DNA from: Manduca sexta
Lineage: Eukaryota; Arthropoda; Insecta; Lepidoptera; Sphingidae
Reading direction: 5' to 3'
Assembly: GCF_014839805.1 (NCBI RefSeq)
Contig: NC_051120.1
Coordinates: forward strand, 9,610,001-9,674,000
DNA length: 64,000 nucleotides
Shown: positions 9,457 to 19,245 of the stretch, in pieces
Numbering within the stretch: position 1 is the first letter of the stretch
Layout of the letters: each line of letters begins with the position of its first letter
Program-made: the position numbers and the translations under genes
Notes under the pieces: model-generated
What the model saw: the letters and a program-made list of their open reading frames with translations, nothing else
What the model was told of the DNA's origin: nothing
Database searches by the model: none

Positions 9457-10848
9457 GTGGCGGAATTAATTTTTTTGCGCGATGGTTGGCCAAGAGACTG
9501 TGATATCGAAGAGTTTAGACCTTATTTTAATCGGAAAGATGAACTCTATGAAGAATTGAGTTGCGTGTTGTGGGGGCATAGATTATTGATTCCGGTGAAG
9601 TATAGGGAAAAAGTTTTGAGGATGCTCCATGAGCCCCATATGGGTATAGTTAAATCCAAGGCTATGGCTCGTAGTTACGTATGGTGGCCCGGACTTGATG
9701 AAGAAATAGAGCGCATGTGTCGTAGTTGTGAGATATGTGCTGCTCAGGCGGATGCTCCGCCGCGGCAAACTCCGAGTATGTGGCCGTGGCCGAATCATCC
9801 ATGGACCAGGCTGCATTTAGATTTCATGGGGCCCGTATTTGGGAAAACATACTTGATCGTAGTGGACGCTACATCTAAATGGACGGAACTTTTCCATATG
9901 AGTAATACAACAGGACCGAAGGTCATAGATAAGTTATGTGAACTTTTTAGCAGATGGGGCCTACCCAAGCAGATCGTTACGGATAATGGGCCCCAGTTTA
10001 CGTGCAATGAGTTTGGTAGTTTCCTTAAATCTAATGGTATAGATCACGTTTTTTCGGCGCCATATCATCCTTCCTCAAACGGTCTCGCGGAAAATGCAGT
10101 GCGATCCTTAAAGAGGGTTATTAAGAAAGCAGTGCAGGCTAAGGAAGAAGTTGATAAAGCACTTTATACTTATCTTTTACACTATAGAAATACTGCGCAT
10201 TCGACTACGGGAGAAAGCCCTGCAATGTTAATGTTAGGTAGACGGTTACGGACGAAGTTAGACGTTTTAAGGCCAGACAGGGAGAATTTTGTAAGGAAAG
10301 CTCAGCAACGGCAAAGTGGAGCTAGAAAAGGGGTACACAGATCTTTCGATCAGGGTGAAGAGGTATGGTACCGTCAGTATTTGAGTGGAGACAAATGGGT
10401 CCCAGGCAAAATTCAGAGATGTTTAGGGAATACTGATTACGAGATTGTAGGCAGCCGGGGAGAGTTAGTTCACAGGCATATAGACCAAATTAAAAGGAAG
10501 TTTCATAAAAATGAATACCAAATTAGAAAGGAGAACGCTAGTTTATTCCTAGCGATTCCAATGAAAAGGGTGTCTCAACTTCCTAATGCAGGATTAAGGT
10601 CAGCACTAGGTTCAGAGCCAGCCACTTTATCATCGGTGCAGGGGCAGAGAGTGTGCGATTCCGCAATTCATACTCCGGTCAGTAGACCGATCGCGACGCG
10701 GTCTCCGTTAGTGGAACTTCAGGGTAGTGCCACCCCGCTATCACCTGAATTTCAGGACGCCTTACCGTATGAGCCAACGACTCCACGTCCCAGGCAACGC
10801 CCTATTAGGCAGTGTAGATTAACAAACGTTCCTGATTATAGAATGTGA
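9457..10848 (+). CDS. Integrase of gypsy-like retrotransposon, fused to a gag remnant
   Basis: An uninterrupted frame of 463 codons as delimited here. The first codon is GTG, so a true start is uncertain; the frame extends upstream into gag sequence. Residues ~1-5 are gag-derived. From about residue 11 (GWPRDCDIEEFRPYF) it is the linker that normally follows RNase H. The zinc-binding region has H58, H61, C91 and C94. The catalytic core has D122 (LHLDFMGP), D176 (VTDNGPQF) and E212 (SNGLAENAV), exactly D,D-35-E spacing. A C-terminal beta-rich region (GEEVWYRQY, LVHRHIDQIK, ~300-346) precedes a variable tail. Integrase inserts the cDNA copy into nuclear DNA. All catalytic residues are intact although the polymerase is gone. 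Expression would depend on the LTR, and translation on gag-frame read-through or an internal start. Confidence 0.85.
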   Translation: MAELIFLRDGWPRDCDIEEFRPYFNRKDELYEELSCVLWGHRLLIPVKYREKVLRMLHEPHMGIVKSKAMARSYVWWPGLDEEIERMCRSCEICAAQADAPPRQTPSMWPWPNHPWTRLHLDFMGPVFGKTYLIVVDATSKWTELFHMSNTTGPKVIDKLCELFSRWGLPKQIVTDNGPQFTCNEFGSFLKSNGIDHVFSAPYHPSSNGLAENAVRSLKRVIKKAVQAKEEVDKALYTYLLHYRNTAHSTTGESPAMLMLGRRLRTKLDVLRPDRENFVRKAQQRQSGARKGVHRSFDQGEEVWYRQYLSGDKWVPGKIQRCLGNTDYEIVGSRGELVHRHIDQIKRKFHKNEYQIRKENASLFLAIPMKRVSQLPNAGLRSALGSEPATLSSVQGQRVCDSAIHTPVSRPIATRSPLVELQGSATPLSPEFQDALPYEPTTPRPRQRPIRQCRLTNVPDYRM

Positions 10849-10895
10849 GGTATTATCATTTTAAGTTGTAGAGTTGAGTGTTTTGTTAATTTAGT

Positions 10896-10904
10896 ATGGA
10901 GGAG
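10896..10904 (+). other. Polypurine tract before 3' LTR
   Basis: ATGGAGGAG directly abuts the 3' LTR start, in the position of the plus-strand primer of retrotransposons. Confidence 0.65.
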
Positions 10905-11031
10905 TGTAATGTACTGGCTGGTACGTTTTTCTTAATATAATGTTTTGTTTCAAAGAAATGTCAGTTTGTAAATAAATGGATTCCGAAGTACAAACTCAGA
11001 ATATTATTTCCATGTTTTCTGGAATTCTACA
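10905..11031 (+). repeat. 3' LTR of gypsy-like element
   Basis: Begins TGTAATGTACTGGCTGG and ends TTCTACA. Same length as the 5' LTR (127 bp), with three differences. The canonical TG...CA ends survive here, while the 5' LTR ends in TA. Confidence 0.9.
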
Positions 11032-11052
11032 ATATTATATTATTATTATTAC
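11032..11052 (+). repeat. Continuation of SINE A tail, including target duplication
   Basis: ATATT (the duplicated target) followed by ATT repeats, the rest of the tail of the SINE at 8619-8941. Confidence 0.7.
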
Positions 11053-11178
11053 GGAGGGTACAAGATAATATTTAGTACTTAAAAATGAAATTATTTCACT
11101 ATACGAGTGCACAACCCTCTGAGGTATTTGTAAGCATGTCAAAAAATATTTGTACTGAGTGATGAAATTTCGAGATCC

Positions 11179-11290
11179 TACAGGCCGGCATAATTGTGTC
11201 GACTGTCGAGGGGTAATCATCTCTTGTCGACATTCTATTTGACCCTACACCACTTACTATCAGTCACTTTGCCATGCTTGCATAAAAAAA
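11179..11290 (-). repeat. Repeat family B, 5' half
   Basis: ACAGGCCGGCATAATTGTGT, TCGACTGTCGAGGGGTAATC and CCACTTACTATCAGT, ending in CTTGCATAAAAAAA. Confidence 0.7.
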
Positions 11291-11651
11291 GAGGGTTCGG
11301 AAATACGATTTGGAACGTTCATTAAAACAATGGTATATTTTAATAACCGCAAGCAAAGGTATACACGATTTTGTTACTACTTTCTTTTTTTTCTTGTTTA
11401 TGATTGAATTGTCTACCTAAGTGTTGATATTATATAGTTATTTTATTCTTTATTGTGACATTGTCTATGAATAACGCTTCTAAAATGACTCCCGAAATAC
11501 AATTAATACGTTCGGAAGTCATAGGATTCAAAATAAAATGTACAAATTAGGAGGTTCTCAATTCGTGTATTGTATTTTTATGTATTTAGTATTTACATCA
11601 ATTTCTCAGATTTATTGTCGATTTTCTGCTATTCCATTTTTTTCTTGCTTT
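11291..11651. other. No feature recognised
   Basis: AT-rich, T-rich near 11385-11400. Confidence 0.5.
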
Positions 11652-11932
11652 GAATGACGAGACGAGTTTGCTGTTCGCCTGATGGTAAGCGATACGACCG
11701 TCGATACACAGTACAAACACCATCCAACTCCTTGAATTAAAAAGTATTGTTCAGTACTCCACTGTGCTCGCCATCCTGAGACATGAAATGTTAAGTCTTA
11801 CTATCTCGAATGGTTACACTAGCTACAATGTCCTTCAAATCGGAACACAACGTGATTACACACTGCTTGACAGCAGATATACAGTGGTACCTACCCAGAC
11901 GGACTCTCACATATGAGATACCACCAGTACTG
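11652..11932 (+). repeat. Bm1-like repeat family C, long copy
   Basis: Landmarks in order: TGACGAGACGAGTTTGCTGT, CGCCTGATGGTAAGCGATAC, CGCCATCCTGAGACATGA, ATGTTAAGTCT, ACACAACGTGATTACACACT, GTGGTACCTACCCAGACGGA, CTCACATATGAGA. The layout resembles Bm1-type lepidopteran repeats (inference). Other copies: 23053, 35442, 42043, 48332, 51059, 56762, 62757. Confidence 0.75.
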
Positions 11933-12205
11933 CCATTAATTATATAATCATAGCAATAAAGATTTAATCATTCATTTATTCACTATAGCAAATATATATT
12001 TTTTTAAATAACCATTTATTACCGTCTAGTACCAATTCCCCTTGAAATATCACTCGTCTCTCATATAAGTCACTTCTTGCTAATGGCTGCCGATATCGAT
12101 AATTAAGTGAGAATTCCCCAATCCGGTATTTGATTGAATCAGGACCCTTGATCATATGTGACCTCTCAATTATCGAGGCCTTTATTGGACCTTTGATTCT
12201 CGGTA

Positions 12206-12345
12206 TATGTCCAATATAAATTGTCTTTAATAATATAAGCAACTTTATTTAAGTAATAATTAAATATTCTCACGTTCCCTATCATAAGCGCAACTATGTT
12301 CACCTACGTGATAAATAAATCATTTTATTTTATTTTTATTTGAAG
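12206..12345 (+). repeat. LINE-like 3' end, family Q, copy 1
   Basis: CAATATAAATTGTCT, AATTAAATATTCTCACGTTC, CATAAGCGCAACTATGTTCA, CCTACGTGATAAATAAATCA, then a T/A-rich tail. The same block recurs at 48810-48945. The terminal AATAAA and A/T tail suggest the 3' UTR of a non-LTR retrotransposon or a processed transcript. Confidence 0.55.
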
Positions 12346-13458
12346 GACGGCCAATAAGGATTATTTTTGAAAAAGGCTATGATATTATTTTGATATTTAT
12401 ATATTGGCATGATATTAATATAATTTACGTCTGTTTTTTGGTAGTCGCGGTTTCGTGCACAAGTTACTTGTAATTTAAGTGAAGCAATTGGTTAGTAATT
12501 ATATTATTAATAAATGTAATTATTGAATAGCACTGTACCTAGAATTTATAGAACTAATTAATTATGTATTGGATTGTGTAATGCAAAAATTAAGGCAATA
12601 AACTGACTAGATAAAGGTTTGATGAAAAGCAACTAATAACTAATTTGTATGAGTTTTTATTCAAGTAAAAAAATTTATTATATATGCCAGTAGTACAAAA
12701 ATACCATGAAAAATAAATTCATATAAATCTTTCATTTGTTTTTGTGCACTGTACTTCTTCTAGACACTGTTCAACTTTAGGTTTCACTTTGACGTCAATA
12801 TTAGGGCGACCGCTAACTATCCATTAAAATTGAAAAAATTAATCCAAGATTTTATTTGTATATTTGTAGACTGAACATTTTGCAAACACTGTGTCTTTGA
12901 CATCTGCTTAATAATAGCTACATTAGGACGGTTAGTAGACTAGAGTCCTAGATAATTAGACTTAGCCAATGTAAGTAACTCACTACACGACGTCACGCCT
13001 CGGTTGCTCAAACGGCTAATATCTATTTAATTTTTTAATTAAATCAACTATGATTATATAGAAAGTTAAGGCGGTAGATGCATGCTCATCATTGAATTGT
13101 ACAGTACAACTGCGCAACTAGGAACAATAAGTCACACTTACGTACAATTGGTACTCAAGCGCGGTTTCCATTTACTGCTAAAATAGGAGACAAAATGGCG
13201 TCAATCAATTGTCAATATATCATGAACAATAGCAATTTAAAAATTAATCAATAAGGTTCATAATAGTTGTGTATAGATAGTATTGTACGCAACATATCCG
13301 CTGCAGATCAGTGATCGTATTTTATAGTATCTGTCTGTATAGCTGTTATGATATATGTATAAATCATAAATCATTCTTCTAAAGTATTCCAGACCGACTT
13401 ATTGAAAGCAATCTGTATGCAGCTACTCTGTTGACAGTTAATAATATAAATATATAAT
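12346..13458. other. No feature recognised
   Basis: AT-rich sequence without a convincing open frame or repeat. Confidence 0.5.
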
Positions 13459-13731
13459 GTCAACCCTATATTATATACTGTTCCACCGCTGGGCACGGGC
13501 CTATCTACTACTAAGAGGGATTAGACCTTAGTCCATTACGTTAGCCTAGTCCGGAATGGTAGACTTCACACACCCTCAAAATTCCTATAGAGAATTTTTA
13601 AGGTATGCAGGTTTCCTGCCGATGTTTTCCTTAACCGATAAAGCAAGCGATAATTCACAAAGAATACACACATAAGTTTAGAAATGTCAATGGTGTATGC
13701 CCTTAGGATTTGAACATGCAGACATTCGTCT
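13459..13731 (-). repeat. SINE family A, lacking the A-box head
   Basis: Runs from ACCCTATATTATATACTG at the tail to AGGATTTGAACATGCAGACA, which is box B in reverse. The last ~30 bases of the tRNA-like head are missing. Confidence 0.75.
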
Positions 13732-14794
13732 TTATAATTCGTTTCGCTCCAACGGGGTATTGCCGGTTTTTGTTGGCAATTGCTAGAAATAAATTGATTT
13801 GTTTACCGTCAATTAAACCCACTTTCATTAGCACAGTAACCGTTGTAAAACGAAATATTGACAGCTCTTGCCCCCATTTCATATCATTTAGCAACTGACA
13901 GTGTGCGCGGAGCCTTATGCATCGTAAACCCACAGTATATAATTAATCAATAGATCATTGATATTCTGCCATTACGCACTCAAATCTTGAGAGCTATATT
14001 TGATTTTAATTGACCGCGAATTCCCATAGTATTTATAATCGGCTATTTATAGACCACATCGACCTCGGACTAATACAAACAGTGTTTCATCAGCAAATAT
14101 GTTGACATTTAAGGCGAAGTGAGGACATTTTTGGACAATGAGGGCCTCTAGATTGTTTTTGTCAGACTGACGAGTTATTGAGGAAATAGCTTAACCTTCA
14201 ATATTGTAGTTTGTAGCCGCCTTTATTTTGAACTAGCTTTTGTCACGTAAGCGTGGAATTTGTTGATAACAGTCACAAATATTAGACCCATCAAAATTAG
14301 TTCGTAGTACTTTGATATTGGCAAAATCATCATCTGGCAACGCTGACTCCACAGCTAACAAGTATAATTAAATCGAATTTTAAAAAAGTTACCATATAAA
14401 CTTGTTTAGAATAAATTAAATTATTATTTTTTTATTTAAAAAAAATAAAGATTATTGAGACACAAAAAATAATATTTGAAACAAAAAATATGAATGAATA
14501 AAAAAGATACAAAGAATAATTTTCTGTTGCCTTTACTTTTCCTTTCGTCCTAAGTCTCAGTTTAGTTTAACTCTGTCGCTGGTAGCCCAAGATACAGGCT
14601 TTGCCTAGTTTGGGTACCCCTGGAAATTCAAGTTTCAAGGATCTCATACTTTTATATAAATTGATTTTAAGTAGAATTAAGTCTGTGTAAGTCTGTTTTA
14701 CAATAAACGATTTCATTGCATAATATAATTATACCTATCGTGCAAACAATGAGATCTCTATTCATCTCCTTACTACGATATAGCTTAATCCATG
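13732..14794. other. No gene; one Helitron-like terminus
   Basis: Both 62- and 76-codon frames around 13703-13933 overlap SINE edge sequence and show no domain. A reverse-strand Helitron-like terminus (ACTAGCTTTTGTCACGTAAG) lies at 14233-14262. The rest is AT-rich. Confidence 0.5.
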
Positions 14795-14938
14795 AAGCAT
14801 CGGAATGTTTGCCGGCAAACATGACAGCTACATGACATTTACGTGTGTCACGGGAATATAACCTTATATACTACATAATTAGGTGACACGCGTAATGTCA
14901 TGTAGCTGTCATGTTTGCCGGCAAACATTCCGATGCTT
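14795..14938. repeat. Near-perfect long hairpin (inverted repeat, 57-bp arms)
   Basis: The left arm 14795-14851 and right arm 14883-14938 are inverted copies that differ by one base and one single-base indel, around a 31-base AT-rich loop. Each arm also contains the 14-bp palindrome GTTTGCCGGCAAAC. A foldback-type MITE is the likely origin. A microRNA precursor is less likely because pairing is almost perfect and the arms carry their own palindrome. Confidence 0.9.
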
Positions 14939-15065
14939 TAAATATTAACAAAGGGATGGCGAATCAATAGCACACGTGCCGACGGTGATACGTGACAAAA
15001 TAATTCAGGACGCGAATAATATGCGAAAGTTACACATAGTTGGGTCATAAAAAAGTCGGTAAAAA

Positions 15066-15350
15066 CGATAGCCTAGTTGGTTGTGGAACGGACTGCCGAG
15101 ACGTATGTCCGCACATTCAAACCCCAAGGGCACACACCTCTGACTTTTTTAAAGTATTCTTTGTGAATTATAATCGCTCGCTTTAACAGTGAAGGAAAAC
15201 ATCATGAGGAAAACTGCACATCTGAGAAGTTCTCCATAGGAATTGCGAAGGTGTGTGAAGTCTACCAAGCCTAATTCCTCTCAGTAGTAGAGGAGGCCCG
15301 TGCTTAACAGTGGGACAGTTTATAATACAGGGCTGATATTATTATTATTA
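15066..15350 (+). repeat. SINE family A, near full length
   Basis: ACGATAGCCTAGTTGGTTGT at the head, CACATTCAAACCCCAAGGGC around box B, ATACAGGGCTGATATTATTA at the end. It carries a ~25-base deletion after GTCTACCAAGCC. Confidence 0.8.
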
Positions 15351-15844
15351 CAAAACGCATAAAACGTTCTCAGATGGGGTACAAAACAGTGTGGAAGGAT
15401 GAAATTTTCCAAAAAGGAACCCAACACAAGTTATAGATACAAATAATATACATAAATACGGTCTGGAAATCTTTCTAATGATGATAACATTATTCATAAA
15501 TTACGAAACGGTAGCAAGCAAGAATCGGATAATGCGGACCCTCCGCCACGGGTACAAAATATTTTAACATTATAAAATTTATTAACCACATGCATCATCC
15601 AAAACACGTACAAAACTTTAAATTGAATCAAATTTTATGTGAAAAGTTGTGAATATTTTTGGGTACTTTAACTATGCTATACAAGTTTTAAACTCTACTG
15701 TTATTGAATGGAAAATTAAATTCTTTCGCTGACTGCGGCATTTGCAAAATTACGTGTATATTGTTGCTTTTTGACGTGGAAATTTACATGTCCAAAATTT
15801 TAAAACCATAAATAAAAGGAAAAAAGGATGGGTAGGTAAACATA
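15351..15844. other. No feature recognised
   Basis: AT-rich sequence with no domain or repeat match. Confidence 0.5.
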
Positions 15845-15997
15845 GACCCATGACCCAGCCCCATGGGGTGGACAGATGACCTAATAAAGTCGCAAAAGGT
15901 CGCTGGATGCAGGTCGCTTTCAATAGGTTGATCTGGAAATCTTTGGTGGAGACCCATGTTCAGCTGTGAATCCTGCGGCTGATGATGATGAAGACAT
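15845..15997 (+). repeat. LINE 3' end (end of RT ORF plus GATGAT tail)
   Basis: GGGTGGACAGATGACCTAAT, GTCGCTGGATGCAGGTCGCT, GATCTGGAAATCTTTGGTGG, CCCATGTTCAGC, CTGCGGCTGATGATGATGAA. This is the decayed C-terminal tail of a non-LTR retrotransposon ORF2 (normally ending '...Y-V-Q-Q-W-T-x-x-G') followed by a GATGAT tail. Other copies at 24094-24370, 29608 and 34885. Confidence 0.65.
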
Positions 15998-16319
15998 TGC
16001 TAAATTCATAAACCTTTCACAACCATGTTCCAAAATTCCAACATTATACTATAGAATGAAAAATTGACAGTTTTATACATCAACTTAAACATACATTAAT
16101 TCAGCCAATCAGACAATATATAACTACAACCGTAATGACGTCAACTCACACACTGACGATGCGAAATTGATGTTTTATTTGATCTAACGCATTACGTACG
16201 TTGTCATGTATGAGATGACGCTAATTCTCTTGGAAATGACTACTTTTTTCACGTTTAACAATTTACTCTTCAATTATATAATATCTGTTGCCATGTTCAA
16301 GAACGTTGTCTATTTTTTA
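15998..16319. other. No feature recognised
   Basis: AT-rich, nothing identified. Confidence 0.5.
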
Positions 16320-16563
16320 TACATGCCGGCATTGTAACTCCACTGCACCTGATGGTAAATTGAGTTCAATAGATTGTCGACTGACGGCAGATGATTAACC
16401 CTCGAGAGTCGACACAATTGTGTCGGCCTGTTGAGGCCAGATATACACAGGCTGATCCTGGAACGCGACACACTTACGTGGGCCACTATGGCGGGTTTTA
16501 ACACCGTGAGTACAGTGGTCGCTATCCGGGCGTATATAGAAAATATCTTACCACCGGCAAACA
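16320..16563 (+). repeat. Repeat family B, full length
   Basis: CTCCACTGCACCTGATGGTA, GTCGACTGACGGCAGATGAT, TCGGCCTGTTGAGGCC, TTACGTGGGCCACTATGGCG, GTGGTCGCTATCCGGGCGTA, ending TTACCACCGGCAAACA. The best preserved plus-strand copy. Confidence 0.8.
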
Positions 16564-16605
16564 CTACATTGTCTTCCAGGTTGAAAGATAAAGTCACACT
16601 CATAC

Positions 16606-16839
16606 GCCATTATATCTCCGAAGAGGTAGGCAGAGTCTGAACTCATGCACACAATTTTCACCATGTGTATTCCGTCCCATGATCCAACATGGGACCTTAC
16701 ACCTTACCGCACACAAATTAAGATTCCAAGTTGAAATTAATCAGTTAATCCCAATATCACTGGTCGAACTGGGATTTGAACTCGACACCTCATAGCATCG
16801 TATCGCGCACGGAACACAACTACGCCTCCAAAGCAGTCA
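16606..16839 (-). repeat. tRNA-derived SINE family D1
   Basis: Reverse orientation: TCCGAAGAGGTAGGCAGAGT (3' end), GTATTCCGTCCCATGATCCA, then box B as GGGATTTGAACTC and box A as ACAACTACGCCTCC. Diverged from the reference copy at 36259-36506. Confidence 0.7.
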
Positions 16840-17351
16840 TGACGGCAAATAATGGCACTATTTACATAAATAATGGTGGCTATAAAAAAGTGTGTAGTGT
16901 CAATTTAACTATCATATTGAAAAACCGCGCCGTCCTAATAGCGAAAAAACCTAGTGGCCCTCATTATAAGGGCCTACTTTTATAAATAGTTTAGTAACCA
17001 CGTCAACTCAACGTTTATTTACGCCCGAAATTAATAACCAATCCTAATCCAATGTATGCCATCTAAGATTGATAATTCATTCGTTTTTATGGATAAAGCA
17101 TGCCAATAACCAATCCATAGATTCAGTAAGCTATCTCTAACAATAATCGATCTTTGAGAGGACGGATTACAGATCATAGATTACCCTCTGTTTGAAAATG
17201 ACAGTTTACGCTTGCCAATACTCTATCTACCCGTTTTGACATTTGATTTGATTGTTGTAAACAATCGCATTTTCCAATCGGACCAATTCCTCAGTTTACT
17301 CAATATGTTTTGAATATCGCTTACACTGATTTTAAGGGAAACGAAAAGGCA

Positions 17352-17450
17352 ATGGAAATATCCATATTCTCTAGTGACAGTGACGACAGTGATTTGGAGG
17401 GACTAGCAATACTGATAGCGAAACTGAAAGTCGCGCTTCATCACGGGTAA
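17352..17450 (+). pseudogene. HARBI1-like protein, N-terminal remnant
   Basis: ATG at 17352 opens a 32-codon frame with an acidic SSDSDDSDLEG motif (residues 7-17), a common start in Harbinger nuclease-like proteins, then a stop. In another frame the sequence continues with NTDSETESRASSRVMKK, so a frameshift separates them. The middle of the protein (most of the DDE nuclease) is absent before the C-terminal piece at 17743. Confidence 0.55.
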
Positions 17451-17742
17451 TGAAAAAGTTAACTACATGCAGACCCTGGATGAGTTTGATTTCACGTTTG
17501 GATTAGGCTTTCGAAATCTGCTTGCCAATCATTGTTAGTTAAACTGATCTCGTATATTCGTGTTACTTCTATGTACAAGGTAAATAATTTTTGACATTAT
17601 TTACAAAAAATACCGTACCTACCGAACTATTAGATAGGTACAAACAAGGGGCAATTGCATCGTTTTTTCAGGAACTATGGTGTTTCTCCATTCCATCAAC
17701 TTTTGTTGATGAATAGGAAATATTTATATTATCTTTTTCAGG

Positions 17743-17985
17743 ACATTTGGTACATGGAAACGTCGCTTCCCTGTGATTGCATTGACATTGCGTTTATCTT
17801 TACCTAAAGTTCAAACAATAATAATTGCAACTGCAGTTTTGCACAATATTTTTCGGAATCACAGGCTAGAGGAAATTCCAACCCAAGTGGAATTATCAAC
17901 TGCTGATATTATTAATTATGAGAACAATATAGAGAATCAAGATGTTGGAGAAAGAACAGCATTAACAAATAACTTCTTTACTTAG
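17743..17985 (+). pseudogene. HARBI1-like nuclease, C-terminal remnant
   Basis: Eighty codons plus stop follow a splice-acceptor-like TTATCTTTTTCAG ending at 17741. TFGTWKRRFPVIAL starts the piece and KVQTIIIATAVLHNIFRNH follows. These match the end of Harbinger transposases and HARBI1 ('F-G-x-W-K-x-R-F' and '...A-x-x-L-H-N'). The catalytic Glu that precedes this motif in the family would lie in the previous exon and is not found, so the protein is not functional as it stands. Confidence 0.7.
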
Positions 17986-18123
17986 TAAAATAAAATACCT
18001 TTACAATCACTGCTATTTATTTTATTGCTTATCTACATTTGTAATTCAAAATAATAATTACAAATTAACATAGTTTTATTAGTTGAAAGTTAAAACATAG
18101 AAATAGGCAAAATATCCATACAT

Positions 18124-18335
18124 TATCTATACTATTATATAAAGCTGAAGAGTATGTTCTTTTGAACGCGCTGGTCTCAGGAACTTCCGGTTCGGATTGA
18201 AAAATTCTTGTAGTGTTTGATAGCCCATTTATTGAGGATGGCTATTATAGGGTATATGTATATCATCACACTATGACCAATGGGACCAAAATCGGCTAAA
18301 ATTGATTACTTTTGAGAGCTTCCGTTGCGTGCGCT
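18124..18335 (+). repeat. Helitron-like family K, 5' part
   Basis: TATACTATTATATAAAGCTG, GAACGCGCTGGTCTCAGGAA, GATAGCCCATTTATTGAGGA, TATCATCACACTATGACCAA. The 3' hairpin and CTAGT end are missing. Sits inside the Harbinger remnant. Confidence 0.6.
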
Positions 18336-18877
18336 GCATAAACGGTTAAAGTTATGCAACAATTATGTATAACGGAATTGTAATTTGTTCCATAACACTG
18401 GATAATGTGTACAGAGTCCAATTATTATTATATGGCACCGAGTTTACTGTGTACTTCATACTAAAAACTAAATCTTACTTCAGTGTCAAAATATGTCAGC
18501 AACCACATTACTCACGTTCCATTTTTGAAACTAATTAAAAAGTTTGTATCTTAAATATGACATGTACTAATTATTAATTATTTCTTTTGAGGGCTAAAAT
18601 ACATAAAATATTTTTTTATTACTCCAAGTCTTATTGTTCCAATTAGGCAAATATTGAAACGAATAGTTTGTATGGAAAATACAAAAAGTATTTTTTTTTA
18701 CGAATGGAATATTCTGCATAAAATGGAATGGTCAGGGAGGGAACGCATCTGGAAAGGATTGCCAGCGATCTATCGTTGAAGGCAAGCAAGGATAGGCGAG
18801 TTAAGATATTGGCATGCTGATAGGAGACCAATCGAAAGATAGTCGGCAATCTAAGATAGGTTTCAGTCTTGGATAGT

Positions 18878-19245
18878 AGATACATTATTAATTTCGGGCG
18901 TTAGTCTAATATCGAAAACCTGAAAGGTGACCGCAATTTGGAAAAAATATATGTGGAAACTGTTTGGCTAATGTAAAAATTATTGTATTTAATTCATATG
19001 TTATAAATATGTGATGTTTATTTTCCTAAATAAATAAACACGTTATGTCGAAATTCGATGACCGCGTTTGAAACTTTTTCCTTCTTTCCAACTTCTGCTT
19101 CGCAACCAAAGTCCAGACAAGCAAATGAAATAATCATACTGTTAATAAAAAATGAATTAGCGGATAATTTTTTGTCATATTTTATTTATACAATTATGCG
19201 TAGTCGTTTCGAAGGTATATGCAACTTGATATCTTGCTAATTAGC
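18878..19245. other. No feature recognised
   Basis: AT-rich; the 60-codon frame at 19058-19240 shows no domain. Confidence 0.5.

Larger units (their letters stand above)
8942..11031 (+). mobile_element. Ty3/gypsy LTR retrotransposon, internally deleted, gag-integrase
   Basis: A 2,090-bp element with two 127-bp LTRs (8942-9068, 10905-11031) that differ at three positions. It is flanked by the 5-bp duplication ATATT (8937-8941 and 11032-11036). Order: LTR, primer-binding-like TGGCGACGAGG, gag start (9138), abrupt junction near 9435-9475, linker and integrase (9457-10848), polypurine ATGGAGGAG, LTR. Protease, reverse transcriptase and RNase H are absent. The target is the tail of the SINE at 8619. 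The low LTR divergence suggests a fairly recent insertion. The element could move only with proteins supplied by a complete relative. Confidence 0.92.
17053..18877 (+). mobile_element. Harbinger-type DNA transposon remnant
   Basis: Two pieces of a HARBI1-like protein (17352-17450 and 17743-17985) lie between subterminal sequences related in inverted orientation. AGCATGCCAATA at 17097-17108 is matched by its reverse complement at 18807-18818, and the ATCTAAGATTG...ATTCG region left of it has a diverged counterpart (CAATCTAAGAT) near 18848-18858. A Helitron-like fragment (18124-18335) is inserted inside. Exact ends are not resolved, so the outer limits are estimates. Confidence 0.55.

Noticed and set aside
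9583..10007. Minus-strand open frames of 70-77 codons inside the integrase region
   Set aside because: They are antisense shadows of the plus-strand integrase frame and show no domain.
9138..10848. An endogenous retrovirus with an envelope gene
   Set aside because: After integrase there is only a non-conserved tail, a polypurine tract and the LTR; no envelope-like signal peptide or transmembrane segment.
14785..14941. TTAA tetranucleotides on both sides of the hairpin as piggyBac target sites
   Set aside because: The left TTAA is six bases from the arm while the right one overlaps the arm end; the ends lack piggyBac-type terminal motifs.
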